In this document: positions 1 to 9,663 of the stretch, in pieces | How the letters are laid out: the number at the start of each line of letters is the position of its first letter | Numbering within the stretch: the first letter of the stretch is position 1 | Assembly: GCA_021732745.1 (NCBI GenBank) | Contig: JAKFUK010000001.1 | Coordinates: 384,931-448,930 of the forward strand | Length of the DNA: 64,000 nt | Direction of reading: 5' to 3' | Origin: Nevskia sp. | Lineage (GTDB): Bacteria; Pseudomonadota; Gammaproteobacteria; Nevskiales; Nevskiaceae | Made by a program: the position numbers and the translations under genes | The notes under the pieces: model-generated | The model's input: the letters and a program-made list of their open reading frames with translations, nothing else | Told to the model about the DNA's origin: nothing | Databases searched by the model: none

Positions 1-1
1 G

Positions 2-919
2 CTGATCGCCACCGCCGTGCCGCGCTTCCGGGGCGCATCCGCGCAGGTCTCGATGTTCGCGGCGGTGACGGTCGGCCTCGCCGTGATGGTCCAGCGGGTG
101 ATGGGGCTTCGCTACGATTTCTATCTGCCGCACGACCTCGCCGTGATGCCGCTGTCGGGCGTGCTGATTCTCGGCCGACTGCGCCTGGCTCCGCTGTTGC
201 CGTGGGTGGTGATCGGCCTCGTCGCGATCACCTGGGCACAGGTTTTCGTGATCGCAAGCCCAGTGGCGTTTTATGACTCGATCACCGAATGGATGCAGGT
301 GCTGCTCGCCTTCGTCGCCGCCTACCTGATCGAGCGCAGCGAGCGCGAAAGCTGGTATCGCGGCCAGCTGCTCGAATTCCGGGCCACCCACGACCCGTTG
401 ACCGGGCTTGCCAATCGGCGCCGTTTCGACGAGGAACTGGCGCGACTGGTCAGCGTCGCCCAGCAGCACCGGCGCAGCCTCGCCCTGATGATCTTCGACA
501 TCGACCACTTCAAGGTCTACAACGATACTTACGGCCATCCGGCCGGCGATGAATGCCTGCGTCGCATCGGCCAGTTTCTGAGCGGCCTGCCTCGTGGGCC
601 GCAGGATTTCAGCGCCCGCATCGGCGGCGAGGAATTCGCGGCGATCTGGTACGACCTGCCGGAACCCGAGGCGGTGCGGCTCGCCGAACATCTACGCGAC
701 GGCATCGAGGCGCTCGGGATTCCGACCATCGGCGACAGCCCGGTGGTCACGGCCTCTGGTGGGCTCGCGATCCTGCGACCGCCGCGGCCCGATCAGCCCG
801 GCGCTAGCATCACCACCCGACTGCTGATGGCGGCCGATAGCGCCCTTTACGACGCCAAGCGGGCCGGTCGCCGACGGTTGGTGCTGGCGCGCGTGGCCGG
901 CCACGACACGGCGTTCTGA
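2..919 (+). CDS. GGDEF diguanylate cyclase, membrane-bound (5' end outside window)
   Basis: Makes cyclic di-GMP from two GTP at the inner membrane. The frame is open to the first base of the window, so the gene probably begins upstream; a GTG at 17 is the only internal start candidate near the edge. Three or four hydrophobic segments occupy roughly the first 100 visible residues, followed by a short linker (ERSERESW) and a complete GGDEF domain that starts at DPLTGLANRR. The active-site loop reads IGGEEFAAIW (about 619-650), the functional GGEEF form, so activity is expected. No RxxD inhibitory site is evident just before it. The membrane part looks like an incomplete MASE-type sensor because of the truncation. 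It converges on dnaQ 17 bp downstream. Confidence 0.9.
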   Translation: MIATAVPRFRGASAQVSMFAAVTVGLAVMVQRVMGLRYDFYLPHDLAVMPLSGVLILGRLRLAPLLPWVVIGLVAITWAQVFVIASPVAFYDSITEWMQVLLAFVAAYLIERSERESWYRGQLLEFRATHDPLTGLANRRRFDEELARLVSVAQQHRRSLALMIFDIDHFKVYNDTYGHPAGDECLRRIGQFLSGLPRGPQDFSARIGGEEFAAIWYDLPEPEAVRLAEHLRDGIEALGIPTIGDSPVVTASGGLAILRPPRPDQPGASITTRLLMAADSALYDAKRAGRRRLVLARVAGHDTAF

Positions 920-936
920 CCGGCGAGCGGTCGCGC

Positions 937-1653
937 TCAGTCCGGCAGCTCGCCCGGCCAGAGCGTCCGGCCGCTTTTCTTAACGATGCCGGCCAGCCGT
1001 TCCCGGTGGGCGACCTGCTCGTCGTCATTCGGCGGGATCACGCGCAATGGCGTGCCGGACGCCGAGGTCGGCGACGCCGACTGCCGGCTCGGCGATCGTC
1101 CCAGCGGACCGTCCGCGTCACTAGCCAGACCCAGAGCGGCCTGCCCGCCGGTCATCGCCAGATAAACCTCGGCGAGCAGGCGCGCATCGAGCAAGGCGCC
1201 ATGCAGTTCGCGATGCGAATTGTCGACGCCGTAGCGCTTGCACAGCGCGTCCAGGCTGGCGCGCTGGCCGGGATGCAGCTTTTTCGCCATCGGCACGGTG
1301 TCGGTCACCGTACCGAGTTGCGCGACTCTTTCCATGCGCCCGGCGCGCTGGAATTCGGCGTCGAGGAAGCCGACATCGAAAGGCGCGTTGTGGATGATGA
1401 TTTCCGCGCCGCGCAGCAGGCTCACCAGATCGTTGACGATCTGCGCAAAGCGCGGCTTGTCGGACAGGAACTGCGTGGTCAGGCCGTGGACTTCGAGCGC
1501 GCCGGGATCGCTGTCGCGGTCCGGATTCAGGTACCAGCGCTGTTCGCCGACGAAACGCCGGCCGCGCATTTCGATGCAGCCGATTTCGATGATCCGGTGC
1601 TCGCGGGCTTCGAGGCCGGTGGTTTCGGTGTCGAGGACGATCTGGCGGCTCAT
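937..1653 (-). CDS. dnaQ: DNA polymerase III epsilon subunit (3'-5' proofreading exonuclease)
   Basis: Proofreading exonuclease of the replicative polymerase. The 238-aa product has the full DEDDh set: Exo [10 protein letters not shown] (D8, E10), Exo [16 protein letters not shown], and Exo [17 protein letters not shown] with the catalytic His and Asp. The C-terminal tail is the variable region that contacts the alpha subunit. The ATG overlaps the rnhA stop by four bases (ATGA), so the two are translationally coupled. The order dnaQ, rnhA, methyltransferase with gloB divergent is the same as the E. coli dnaQ-rnhA-yafS-gloB locus, which makes the assignment secure. Confidence 0.97.
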   Translation of the reverse strand: MSRQIVLDTETTGLEAREHRIIEIGCIEMRGRRFVGEQRWYLNPDRDSDPGALEVHGLTTQFLSDKPRFAQIVNDLVSLLRGAEIIIHNAPFDVGFLDAEFQRAGRMERVAQLGTVTDTVPMAKKLHPGQRASLDALCKRYGVDNSHRELHGALLDARLLAEVYLAMTGGQAALGLASDADGPLGRSPSRQSASPTSASGTPLRVIPPNDDEQVAHRERLAGIVKKSGRTLWPGELPD

Positions 1654-2087
1654 CGCAGGGCTTCCTCAAGCCCCTTGTTGGCCAGCCGATCGGCGTTTTC
1701 GTTGCCCGGATCGCCGGAATGACCCTTGACCCACTTCCAGTCGACCTGATGGCGGGCGGCGGCCGCATCCAGACGTTCCCAGAGATCCTGGTTCTTGACC
1801 GGCTTCTTGTCGGCCGTCTTCCAGCCGCGCTTCTTCCAGCCGGGCAGCCATTCGGTGAGGCCCTGCAACACGTACTTGGAATCGGTATGCAGGGTGATGG
1901 CGCAAGCCTCGCGCAGCGATTCGAGTGCGGAGATCGCCGCCATCAGTTCCATGCGGTTGTTGGTGGTCGGCGTTTCGCCCCCACACAGTTCCTTCAGATG
2001 ATTGCCGTATTGCAGCGATACGCCCCAGCCGCCCGGGCCTGGATTGCCGCGGCAGGCACCGTCGGTGTAGGCGATGACGGCTTTCAT
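1650..2087 (-). CDS. rnhA: Ribonuclease HI
   Basis: Cleaves the RNA strand of RNA-DNA hybrids (primers, R-loops). The 145-aa length is typical of bacterial RNase HI. The four carboxylates of the DEDD active site are visible: [16 protein letters not shown] at the N-terminus, [25 protein letters not shown], and [15 protein letters not shown] near the end. The basic protrusion [20 protein letters not shown] is present, as in the E. coli enzyme. It overlaps both neighbours by 4 bp (dnaQ downstream, methyltransferase upstream), so one mRNA probably carries all three. Confidence 0.97.
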   Translation of the reverse strand: MKAVIAYTDGACRGNPGPGGWGVSLQYGNHLKELCGGETPTTNNRMELMAAISALESLREACAITLHTDSKYVLQGLTEWLPGWKKRGWKTADKKPVKNQDLWERLDAAAARHQVDWKWVKGHSGDPGNENADRLANKGLEEALR

Positions 2088-2869
2088 TCAGCCGGGGAAT
2101 TCAGTTCCGGAGTCGCGACTTCGGTATTGGCGGCAGCGCCCAGCGCACGGCCGACCAGCGGCCGCACCGATGCCCGCTGCACGCGGCCGACCAGACTCAT
2201 CGGAATCACCCGCTTGCGCGCCACCAGCAGATAGCCCTCCATCCACGGCTTGACCAGGCTGCCGAGATGGAAGGGCTCGCCGGCCGTGCTCGGCGCAGCC
2301 CAGGGAAAGCCGACGCCGAAACGGCGCAGCTCGGTGACCTCGAAATCCAGCAGTTCCAGCCAATCGCCGATGCGGCCGGTGCCGTGGAAGCGGGCCCCGG
2401 GCGGAAACGCGCTGGGGCCGAGGCCCAGCAGGCGGCGCAGGCCCCAGAGGCTCCAGGGGTTGAAGCCGAGAATCATCAGCCGGCCGCGATCGGTCAGCAC
2501 CCGGTCGACTTCGCGCAGCAGGTTATGCGGCGACGGCGAGAATTCCAGGGTGTGCGGCAGCAGCACGGCGTCGACGCTGGACTCCAGAATCGGCAGCGAT
2601 TCCGGCTGAACCACAGCCTGAGTGTCGCCGGGGCTATCGACGAAGCTGCCGATCACCGCGCGATGCAGCATGTCGGCCGAGGCCAGCAGGCGCTGGCCGC
2701 CCCAGTTGCCGATCTGCAGGCAGTGCCGTCCGAACAAGGACGGCAGCACGCGCGCCAGTTCGCTTTCCTCGATCGCCAGCAGGCGCTTGCCGCGCGGGCT
2801 GGCAAGCCAGAGCTTGAGCGCCTGGCGATTGAACGGCTGACCGCCGCTCGCTGCAAGTCGATTGGGCAT
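2084..2869 (-). CDS. YafS-like class I SAM-dependent methyltransferase
   Basis: Predicted small-molecule or protein methyltransferase; the substrate of the YafS family is not known to me. The fold shows [11 protein letters not shown] in place of the classic glycine-rich motif I, then [22 protein letters not shown] and [20 protein letters not shown], the motif order of Methyltransf_11 proteins. I chose the ATG at 2869 (MPNRLAAS) over the upstream extension, which would overlap gloB. The motif I glycines are weaker than usual. Its place between gloB and rnhA matches yafS in E. coli. Only 37 bp separate its start from that of divergent gloB, so the two promoters must be packed together or overlap. 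Confidence 0.85.
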   Translation of the reverse strand: MPNRLAASGGQPFNRQALKLWLASPRGKRLLAIEESELARVLPSLFGRHCLQIGNWGGQRLLASADMLHRAVIGSFVDSPGDTQAVVQPESLPILESSVDAVLLPHTLEFSPSPHNLLREVDRVLTDRGRLMILGFNPWSLWGLRRLLGLGPSAFPPGARFHGTGRIGDWLELLDFEVTELRRFGVGFPWAAPSTAGEPFHLGSLVKPWMEGYLLVARKRVIPMSLVGRVQRASVRPLVGRALGAAANTEVATPELNSPAE

Positions 2870-2906
2870 GGTTGACGCAAGCTTCGGGCGTGGACAGGAT
2901 GCCGCC

Positions 2907-3698
2907 ATGATAACCGTCACCGCCCTGCCCGCGTTCTCCGACAACTACCTCTGGCTGCTGGAAAAGGAGGGCGTTGCTGCGGTGGTCGATCCCGGCGATG
3001 CGGCGGTCGTTCAGGCCGCGCTCGCGGCCCGTCAGCTCCGGCTGGCGGCGATCCTGATCACCCATCACCATCCCGATCACATCGGTGGTCTGGCCGCGCT
3101 GGCAGCGGCGACGGGGGCGAAGGTTTATGGCCCGCGCCTGGAAAGCGCTGCGATCAAGGGGCTGGAAGTGCTGCTCGACGATGGTGATGCCGTGACACTC
3201 GACGCCCTCGGCATCCAGCTTGAGGTGATCGCCGTGCCCGGCCACACGCTCGGCCACATCGCCTACTTCGAGCCGCAGCAGCGTCTGCTGTTCTGCGGCG
3301 ACACCTTGTTCGTCGGCGGCTGCGGCCGCCTGTTCGAGGGCACGCCGGGTCAGATGCATGCGTCACTGGCGCGGCTCGCGGCGCTCCCGGGCGACACGGC
3401 GGTGTACTGCGCTCACGAATACACCCTGTCGAATTACGATTTCGCGGCTTCCGTGGAGCCGGACAATGCCGAGCTGGCCGCCGAGTTCACGCGCTTGCAG
3501 CAACTGCGTGCTGACGGCATCGCCACCGTGCCCGGCAGCATCGCCCGCGAGCGCTCGCTGAACCCGTTCATGCGCTGCGCCGAACCGTCGGTCGCGGCCT
3601 CGGTTGCCTGCCACGAAGGGCGGGAACTCGCTGATCCGATTGAGGTCTTTGCAGCCTTGCGCCGTTGGAAAGACGGACATCGACCGCGCATCCGCTGA
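2907..3698 (+). CDS. gloB: Hydroxyacylglutathione hydrolase (glyoxalase II)
   Basis: Second enzyme of the glutathione-dependent methylglyoxal pathway: hydrolyses S-D-lactoylglutathione to D-lactate and glutathione. The metallo-beta-lactamase metal motif THHHPDHIGG is at residues 52-61 (H53, H55, D57, H58); further ligands lie in VPGHTLGHIAYF, FCGDTLFVGGCGRLFEG and YCAHEYTLSNY. The C-terminal HAGH substrate domain ends in FAALRRWKDGHR. I placed the start at 2907 (MITVTALPAFSDNY), which aligns with E. coli GloB and gives 263 aa; an upstream in-frame start would overlap the divergent methyltransferase. Confidence 0.96.
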   Translation: MITVTALPAFSDNYLWLLEKEGVAAVVDPGDAAVVQAALAARQLRLAAILITHHHPDHIGGLAALAAATGAKVYGPRLESAAIKGLEVLLDDGDAVTLDALGIQLEVIAVPGHTLGHIAYFEPQQRLLFCGDTLFVGGCGRLFEGTPGQMHASLARLAALPGDTAVYCAHEYTLSNYDFAASVEPDNAELAAEFTRLQQLRADGIATVPGSIARERSLNPFMRCAEPSVAASVACHEGRELADPIEVFAALRRWKDGHRPRIR

Positions 3699-3778
3699 AC
3701 CAATCGTCTGGTTCCGTGCCCCGCAAGCCTTTTGTTAGACTCGCGCCCCTTCCCGGTGGTCTGTCCCCGATAACCCAC

Positions 3779-4342
3779 ATGGCTTTTCGTCCGCTGAACC
3801 GCGCGCTGCGCTGTGTGCTGCTTGCCTGCCTGCCGCTGGCCTGCGGCGCCGCAGGTCTGGAGTCGGCCGACGAAGCCGCGCTGGCGCTCGATCAGGAACT
3901 GCAAGCGCTGAAAGCCGAGGTTCTGGATCTCAACCAGCGGGCGCTGAGCACCGAAGCCAGCTTCCTGTATCCAGACGAAACCCGGGTGTCGATCTATGTC
4001 GGCGTCAAGGCGCCGGGCTTGCTGGTCGAAGATGTCGTGATCACCGTCGATGACAGCGCGCCAACGGTGCGCAAGTTCGATGTCGTCGAGTCTATCGCCC
4101 TGCAACGTCGTGGCCTGTACCGCGCCCTACGCCTGAACGCGGCGCCGGGCAGCCATCGCATCCGTGTCGAATTCAGCGGTCGCTACGCCGATGCCAAACC
4201 CGGCACGCCGGCCATGCGCGGCCGCTACGAAGCGGTGTTCGAGAAAACCGTGCTGCCGAGCGATCTGGAAGTGCTGATCAGCATTCCCGCCTACGGCAAA
4301 CCGGCGACCATCCGCCTGCGCGACTGGAGGCCGACCTCGTGA
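3779..4342 (+). CDS. Small exported protein, first gene of Glt/Agl-like envelope operon
   Basis: No enzyme family recognised. The 187-aa product starts at the ATG 3779 and has a Sec-type signal (MAFRPLNRALRCVLLACLPLACGAA), a short helical stretch rich in Glu and Leu (about 30-55), and then a beta-rich domain (SIYVGVKAPGLLVEDVVITVDD ... APGSHRIRVEFSGRYADA) resembling an Ig-like or pilus-assembly fold. The stop overlaps the GTG of the next gene (GTGA). Being first in a nine-gene block with TPR lipoproteins and a TolQR/TonB-type motor, it is probably a periplasmic component. In Myxococcus the comparable place is taken by GltC-type proteins, but I cannot show homology by eye. Confidence 0.75.
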   Translation: MAFRPLNRALRCVLLACLPLACGAAGLESADEAALALDQELQALKAEVLDLNQRALSTEASFLYPDETRVSIYVGVKAPGLLVEDVVITVDDSAPTVRKFDVVESIALQRRGLYRALRLNAAPGSHRIRVEFSGRYADAKPGTPAMRGRYEAVFEKTVLPSDLEVLISIPAYGKPATIRLRDWRPTS

Positions 4343-6168
4343 TCCGCAAAATCCTGCTGGCTGCCAGCGTCGCCGTGGCCTTGCCGGCCGCAGCCATCGA
4401 CCGTTATGTGCCCGGCAGTCAGGACGATCCGCATGTCCGCGCAGCCGAATTCCTGATCGGCGACCAGCGCTACTTCAGCGCCGCCTCCGAGCTGCTGCAA
4501 GTGCTCGGCGACGATCCGGATCAGCAGTTCACCCCGGTGTTTCACCGTCGCCTCGCCGAAGCCACCTTGAGCTTCGGCATCAGCGAACGCGCCAGCACCA
4601 TCTACCGCGAACTCGGTCCGAACGGCGAAACCGCGCTGTCGGTCGCCCGGGCGCGCATCCGGGTCGCCGAATTCCTTTACCAGCGCGGCAATTATCCGAA
4701 AGCGATCAGCGAACTCGAAGCGATCCGCGCCACCCTGCCCAAGGAAGCGGTGCTCGAGTGGCAGGATTTGCTCGGCCGCGCCCTGATCGCCAGCGGCCGT
4801 TATCGCGATGCCGCCGCCGTGCTCGGCGAAATCAAGAACGCCGGCCCGCAGAAAGCCTTCACCCGTTACAACCTCGGCGTGGCGCTGGTCAACGACGGCC
4901 GCGTAGGCCAGGGCCTGAACGTGCTCGATCGCGTCGGGCAGATCAATGCCATTGACGACGACGAACTGGCGCTGCGCGACAAGGCCAATCTCGCCCTTGG
5001 CTACCACTTCCTGCGCCAGCAGCAGGCGGGCACAGCGATCAGCATCTTTCAGCGCGTGCGCAGCGACGGCCCGCATGCCAACCGGGCGCTGCTCGGCCTC
5101 GGCTGGGCCTATCTGCTGCCAACCGGCAAGCAGCAGAAGAAAGTGGCGGTGGGCGATGAAGGCGCGCCGCCGGAAGCGCAGGCCGCGTTCCAGTCGCTGT
5201 CAACGATCGGCGTGCTGCTGCGCCCCGGTTTTCTCGAGGACAACATCTATCAGCGCGCCGGTCTCACCGCCTTTCGCCTGACCAAGGCCTCGGCCGACGA
5301 AGAAGCCGCGTTGAAGCGGGCGCTGGTGCCTTGGGTGGAGCTGGTCGGCCGCGATCCGATCGACCCGGCTGTTCAGGAAGGCTTGCTGGCCATCCCCTAC
5401 ACGCTCGAAAAGCTCGGCGCCCACATCCAGGCGCAGGCTTTCTACGAGCAGGCGATCAGCGCGCTCGAAGCCGCACGCAAGCGCATCGACGATTCCAGCG
5501 CCTACGTGCGCAGCGGCCGCATGATCACCACCATGGTGCGCCGCACCGCTGATGCCGAGTCGGGCTGGGTCTGGGAACTGAAAGATCTGCCGGATGCCGA
5601 GGAAACCTACTACCTGCAACGCCTGATCGCCGGCAACCGCTTTCAGGAGCAGCTCAAGAATTACCGCGATTCGCTGCTGCTGAAACGCAATCTCGAAGGC
5701 TGGGCGGCCCGCAGCGTCGAACTTCAGGCTTCGTGGCTTGCGCGTCAGGCACCGGCAGTGCCGACTGAATTGCTGCTGGCTCGACAGCAACTCAACAAGC
5801 CGTCGGCGGAGTCGCCGGTGGTGCCGACGCCGCCGCTGGCCCTGCAGAACAGCGAAGCACTGGTGGCGGCTGGCGGCACAGCGCCGCCGCCGGCTGGCAA
5901 CGATCCTTCGCTCGCGCTGCGCACTTCCGGGGCACCGGCTGCCGGGGCTTTCATCGGCGTCTACGAGCGGCTCGACGTGCTGAAAGCGCGGGCTGCCAGC
6001 CTGCTGCCGAAAGTCCAGTCGGTGACCGAACGGCAAGCCAAGATGATTGAAACGCTGGCCCTGAGCAACCTCGCCGACCAGCGCCGCGTCACCGAGAAAT
6101 ACTTGATCGAAGCGCGCTTTGCGCTCGCTCGAATCTACGATCAGCAGATCAAAGGAGCCGCCAAGTGA
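4339..6168 (+). CDS. Periplasmic TPR-repeat protein of Glt/Agl-like operon
   Basis: A 609-aa exported scaffold protein. The start is a GTG that overlaps the previous stop; the N-terminus IRKILLAASVAVALPAAAI is a signal peptide. From about residue 30 to 420 the sequence is a chain of helical pairs of TPR type (AAEFLIGDQRYFSAASELLQ, RIRVAEFLYQRGNYPKAISE, NLALGYHFLRQQQAGTAISI). The C-terminal third has a Pro/Ala-rich linker (about 490-535) and a helical tail. Myxococcus Glt systems contain periplasmic TPR proteins (GltD/AgmU type) beside the motor genes, so a role as a spanning scaffold is likely but inferred. It overlaps the next gene by 4 bp. Confidence 0.82.
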   Translation: MIRKILLAASVAVALPAAAIDRYVPGSQDDPHVRAAEFLIGDQRYFSAASELLQVLGDDPDQQFTPVFHRRLAEATLSFGISERASTIYRELGPNGETALSVARARIRVAEFLYQRGNYPKAISELEAIRATLPKEAVLEWQDLLGRALIASGRYRDAAAVLGEIKNAGPQKAFTRYNLGVALVNDGRVGQGLNVLDRVGQINAIDDDELALRDKANLALGYHFLRQQQAGTAISIFQRVRSDGPHANRALLGLGWAYLLPTGKQQKKVAVGDEGAPPEAQAAFQSLSTIGVLLRPGFLEDNIYQRAGLTAFRLTKASADEEAALKRALVPWVELVGRDPIDPAVQEGLLAIPYTLEKLGAHIQAQAFYEQAISALEAARKRIDDSSAYVRSGRMITTMVRRTADAESGWVWELKDLPDAEETYYLQRLIAGNRFQEQLKNYRDSLLLKRNLEGWAARSVELQASWLARQAPAVPTELLLARQQLNKPSAESPVVPTPPLALQNSEALVAAGGTAPPPAGNDPSLALRTSGAPAAGAFIGVYERLDVLKARAASLLPKVQSVTERQAKMIETLALSNLADQRRVTEKYLIEARFALARIYDQQIKGAAK

Positions 6169-8996
6169 CGCGCCCAACCCTGCGCTTGCGCGCGCCCATG
6201 GCCGCGTCGGTTGCCGCGCTTTTTCTCGCCGGCTGCTCGACGCAGGCGGAAAAAAACGCCGCGCCGCCGATCCGTTCAATCACCCGGCAGGCGGCACCGA
6301 CCCAGACCCAGTTGCCGATCATCCGCTCGGAGCCGATCGCGCCGGATCCCGACAAGGCGCTGCAGAACTATCGCGAGCTGCTGAAGCTGTCGCCGGACGA
6401 TGACACCCGCAACGAAGCGCTGCGCCGTCAGGCTGACTTGCAGATCCAGGTCGAAGACGCCAAGGGCAATTCCGATCCGGCCCTGATCGGCAAGTCGATC
6501 GAAACCTACCAGCAACTGCTGGCCCAGCGTCCCGGCGCACCCGACAACGACCGCGTGCTCTACCAATTGGCACGCGGCTACCAGAACATCGGCCAGACCG
6601 ATCAGGCGATCGCCACGCTGCGCCGCCTCGCCGCCGAATATCCGACCTCGAACCTGATCGGCGATGCCCGCTTCCGCAGTGCGGAGCTGCTCTACAACCT
6701 TGGCCGCTATCCGGAAGCAGAAGTCGACTACGCCTTCGTGCTGGGGCTCGGTGCCAACGCCAGCTTCCACGAGTCGGCCCAGTACAAGTACGGCTGGACC
6801 CTGTTCAAGCAGACCAAATACGACCAGGGCCTGCCGGTGTTCTTCGCGATTCTCGACCGCGAACTGCCGCCCGGCGAGCTGGAAGACCCGGATGCAGCGC
6901 TCGAAGCCGTGCCCAAGGACAAGGCCGATCTGGCCTCGTCGAGCCTCAGGGTATCGAGCCTGTCGTTCGCCGCCCTCGGCGGTGGCAGCGCGATTAACGC
7001 CTACTTCCAGAAGATCGGCAGCGAGCCGCGCTTCTACCCGCTGATCTACAACGCGCTCGGTGGCCTGTTCGTCGAAAAGCGCCGCTTCAGCGACGCTGCG
7101 CTCACCTACAGCGCCTTCATCGAACGCTATCCGCTGCACGCCAGCGCGCCGAAATTCCAGAAAGGCGTGATCAACGCCTATGACCAGGGCGGTTTCAACG
7201 ACCTGGTGGTGCGCGAAAAGGAACGCTACGTCACCGCCTACGAGCCCTCGGCCGCTTACTGGGCCGGCCGCGCGCCGACGCCGGAAGTGCTGACCGAGCT
7301 GCGCAAGGGCATGGAAGACCTGGGCCGCCATTATCAGGCGATGGCCCAGGCCGGTACCGCACCGGGCAATGCCGCGAATTTCGTCAAGGCGGCGGGCTGG
7401 TACAAGAAGATTCTCGACAATTTCGCCAGCGATCCGAAGATCGCCGAAGTCAACCTGCTGTATGCCGATTCCCTGTACGACGGCGGCCGCACCTCGGAAG
7501 CCGCCGGGCAGTACATGAAGACGGCGTACGACTATCCGAGCCATCCGAAGGCATCCGAAGCCGCCTATGCCGCAGTCCAGGCATGGCAGCGTCTGGCCAA
7601 GGAAGTCCCGCCTGCTGATCGCGCGGCCGCGCTCCGGCAGTCGATCGACGCCAGCCTGAAGCTGGCCGACACCTTCAACGACCATCCGCAGTGGAATGTC
7701 GTGGTCACCCGCGCCGCCCAGGATCTTTACGAGATCAAGGCGACCGACGAAGCGGTGACCGTTTCCGAACGGCTGATTGCTCGCACGCCGCCAGCCACGG
7801 CCGACCAGCGCCGGATCGCGTTCGGAGTGGTCGCCGACGCCCGTTTCGCGCAAGGCCGCTATCCGGAAGCCGAGGCGGCTTACGGCCGTCTGCTGGCACT
7901 GCTGCCGGCAAACGCGCCCGAGCGCAAGCTGGTGATCGACCAGCTCGCCGCGTCGATCTACAAGCAGGGTGAAGCAGCGCGCGACGGCGGTGACCTTCGC
8001 GCGGCCGCCGAAGCGTTCCTGAGAGTCGGTGCCACGGTGCCGGATGCCAGCATCCGCCCGAACGCCGATTTCGACGCCGCCAGCGCCTATCTGGCGTTGG
8101 AGGACTGGCCGAAAGCCACCGCTGCACTGGAAGGCTTCCGCAGCCGCTACCCCGGCAACCCCCTGGTCGCCGATGTCGACAAGAAACTGGCCGCTGCCTA
8201 CCAGAAGGATGGCAAGCCGGCGCTGGCAGCGAGCGCCTTGCAGCGCATTGCCTCGCGCCCCGGCGAATCGGCCGACACCCGTCGTGAATCCGCCTGGCTG
8301 GCCGCAACTTTGTACGACGAAGCGAAGCAGAAGCCGCAGGCCTCGAAGGCCTACGAGTTCTACATCAGCAACTTCGCCCTGCCGATCGAACGTGGTATCG
8401 CCGGTCGTCGTCGACTGGCTGACTACGCGCTCGAAACCCGCGATCGCGGCCGCTATCTGTACTGGCTGCGCGATCTGGTGAAGGCGGATGAAACCGCCGG
8501 TGCCGGCCGTACCGACGCCAGCAAACTTGCCGGTGCCCAAGCGGCGTTGGAACTCGCCCTTGCTTCGGCGCAGGACGCGCGCAGCATCCGCCTGAGCCTG
8601 CCGGTCGAAAAAAGCCTGCCAGCGCGCAAGAACGCCACCGAAGTCGCCGTCCAGGCGCTCAACCGTGCGGCGGCCTACGGTTTTGCCGACACCGCCACCG
8701 CTGCGACCTACGAACTCGGCGTGGTCTACCGTGATTTCAGCCGTGCACTGATCGACTCCGAGCGGCCGAAAGGCCTGAAGCCCGACGAGCTCGAGCAGTA
8801 CAACCTGCTGATCGAGGAACAGGCCGATCCTTTCGACCAGAAGGCGATCGAAGCGCATGAAGTCAATCTCAAGCGCGTCAACCAGAATCTCTGGAACAAG
8901 TCGATTGCCGCCAGTGCCAAGGCGCTGGGCGAACTGGCACCGGCCAAGTACGGCAAGCGCGAAACCCGCGAGGACAGCTATGAATCACTGCGCTGA
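6165..8996 (+). CDS. Large TPR-repeat lipoprotein of Glt/Agl-like operon
   Basis: A 943-aa lipoprotein. The GTG start overlaps the preceding stop. The signal ends in a clear lipobox, LFLAGCSTQAEKN, giving acylation at Cys25; Ser follows, so outer-membrane sorting is expected. Almost the whole mature protein is TPR-like, with repeats such as YQLARGYQNIGQTDQAIATL, AELLYNLGRYPEAEVDY, VVADARFAQGRYPEAEAAY and AAAYQKDGKPALAASALQ. The length suggests a superhelix bridging the periplasm. Its 3' end overlaps the next lipoprotein gene by 17 bp. Function as part of a trans-envelope complex is inferred from the operon; no catalytic motif is visible. Confidence 0.85.
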   Translation: MTRPTLRLRAPMAASVAALFLAGCSTQAEKNAAPPIRSITRQAAPTQTQLPIIRSEPIAPDPDKALQNYRELLKLSPDDDTRNEALRRQADLQIQVEDAKGNSDPALIGKSIETYQQLLAQRPGAPDNDRVLYQLARGYQNIGQTDQAIATLRRLAAEYPTSNLIGDARFRSAELLYNLGRYPEAEVDYAFVLGLGANASFHESAQYKYGWTLFKQTKYDQGLPVFFAILDRELPPGELEDPDAALEAVPKDKADLASSSLRVSSLSFAALGGGSAINAYFQKIGSEPRFYPLIYNALGGLFVEKRRFSDAALTYSAFIERYPLHASAPKFQKGVINAYDQGGFNDLVVREKERYVTAYEPSAAYWAGRAPTPEVLTELRKGMEDLGRHYQAMAQAGTAPGNAANFVKAAGWYKKILDNFASDPKIAEVNLLYADSLYDGGRTSEAAGQYMKTAYDYPSHPKASEAAYAAVQAWQRLAKEVPPADRAAALRQSIDASLKLADTFNDHPQWNVVVTRAAQDLYEIKATDEAVTVSERLIARTPPATADQRRIAFGVVADARFAQGRYPEAEAAYGRLLALLPANAPERKLVIDQLAASIYKQGEAARDGGDLRAAAEAFLRVGATVPDASIRPNADFDAASAYLALEDWPKATAALEGFRSRYPGNPLVADVDKKLAAAYQKDGKPALAASALQRIASRPGESADTRRESAWLAATLYDEAKQKPQASKAYEFYISNFALPIERGIAGRRRLADYALETRDRGRYLYWLRDLVKADETAGAGRTDASKLAGAQAALELALASAQDARSIRLSLPVEKSLPARKNATEVAVQALNRAAAYGFADTATAATYELGVVYRDFSRALIDSERPKGLKPDELEQYNLLIEEQADPFDQKAIEAHEVNLKRVNQNLWNKSIAASAKALGELAPAKYGKRETREDSYESLR

Positions 8997-9663
8997 CATG
9001 GCGATGCCGACGCCCCCGACCCGCCTCGCTGGCTGGCTGGCCCCGCTGCTGGTGCTCGGCCTGATCGCAGGCTGTGCGAGCCCGGCGAAGAAGCCGACGG
9101 CGCCGGTGGTCAGTACCGAAACCGAAGCTGAGCCCAAGGTCGCCGCCAAACCGAAGGCGTCGAAGGGCGACCCCGACGCCCGCTTCACGGCCGCGCTGAA
9201 GCTGCTCAAGGATCGCCAGCTCAAGGAAGCGCGCGAAGCTTTCTTCCAGCTCGCCAAGGACTTCCCGCAGTACGGCGGCCCCTACACCGATCTCGCGATC
9301 ATCCAGTACCAGGCCAAGCAGCCGGCGCTGGCGATCGCCAACTTCGAGAAAGCGGCGCGTCTGAATCCCGAGAATGCCGTGGCCTGGAACTGGCTGGGCG
9401 TCATCGCCCGGGAATCGAAGGACTATCCGAAAGCCGAGGCTTCGTATCTGAAGGCGCTGTCGATCAAGCCCGACTACGCTGCCGCGCACCTGAATCTGGC
9501 GGTGCTGCACGACGTCTACACCGGTCGCCCGGCCGAGGCGCTGAACCATTACCGCGAGTATCAGCGACTGGCCGGCGGCGACAAGCTGATCGTCACCGCC
9601 TGGATCAAGGAACTCGAAGCGCAAGGTCTGCCGCCGCCAGCCGCTGCCGGAGGAACGCCATGA
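8980..9663 (+). CDS. TPR-repeat lipoprotein (GltE/AglT-like)
   Basis: A 227-aa lipoprotein. The ATG at 8980 has an AGGA at 8971-8974 and is preferred over the ATG at 8998, which has no ribosome-binding site. The signal ends in LGLIAGCASPAKK (lipobox LIAGC). The mature part holds about three canonical TPRs: DRQLKEAREAFFQLAKDFPQ, PALAIANFEKAARLNPENAV, and KDYPKAEASYLKALSIKPDY. A small TPR lipoprotein next to ExbB/ExbD genes is the arrangement of GltE (AglT) in Myxococcus; it probably anchors the complex at the outer membrane. The stop overlaps the next ATG (ATGA). Confidence 0.85.
   Translation: MNHCADMAMPTPPTRLAGWLAPLLVLGLIAGCASPAKKPTAPVVSTETEAEPKVAAKPKASKGDPDARFTAALKLLKDRQLKEAREAFFQLAKDFPQYGGPYTDLAIIQYQAKQPALAIANFEKAARLNPENAVAWNWLGVIARESKDYPKAEASYLKALSIKPDYAAAHLNLAVLHDVYTGRPAEALNHYREYQRLAGGDKLIVTAWIKELEAQGLPPPAAAGGTP

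Noticed and set aside
6276..8858. 860-aa minus-strand frame opposite the large TPR lipoprotein
   Set aside because: Antisense shadow of an unmistakable lipoprotein with TPR repeats; no start signal and no neighbours on that strand.
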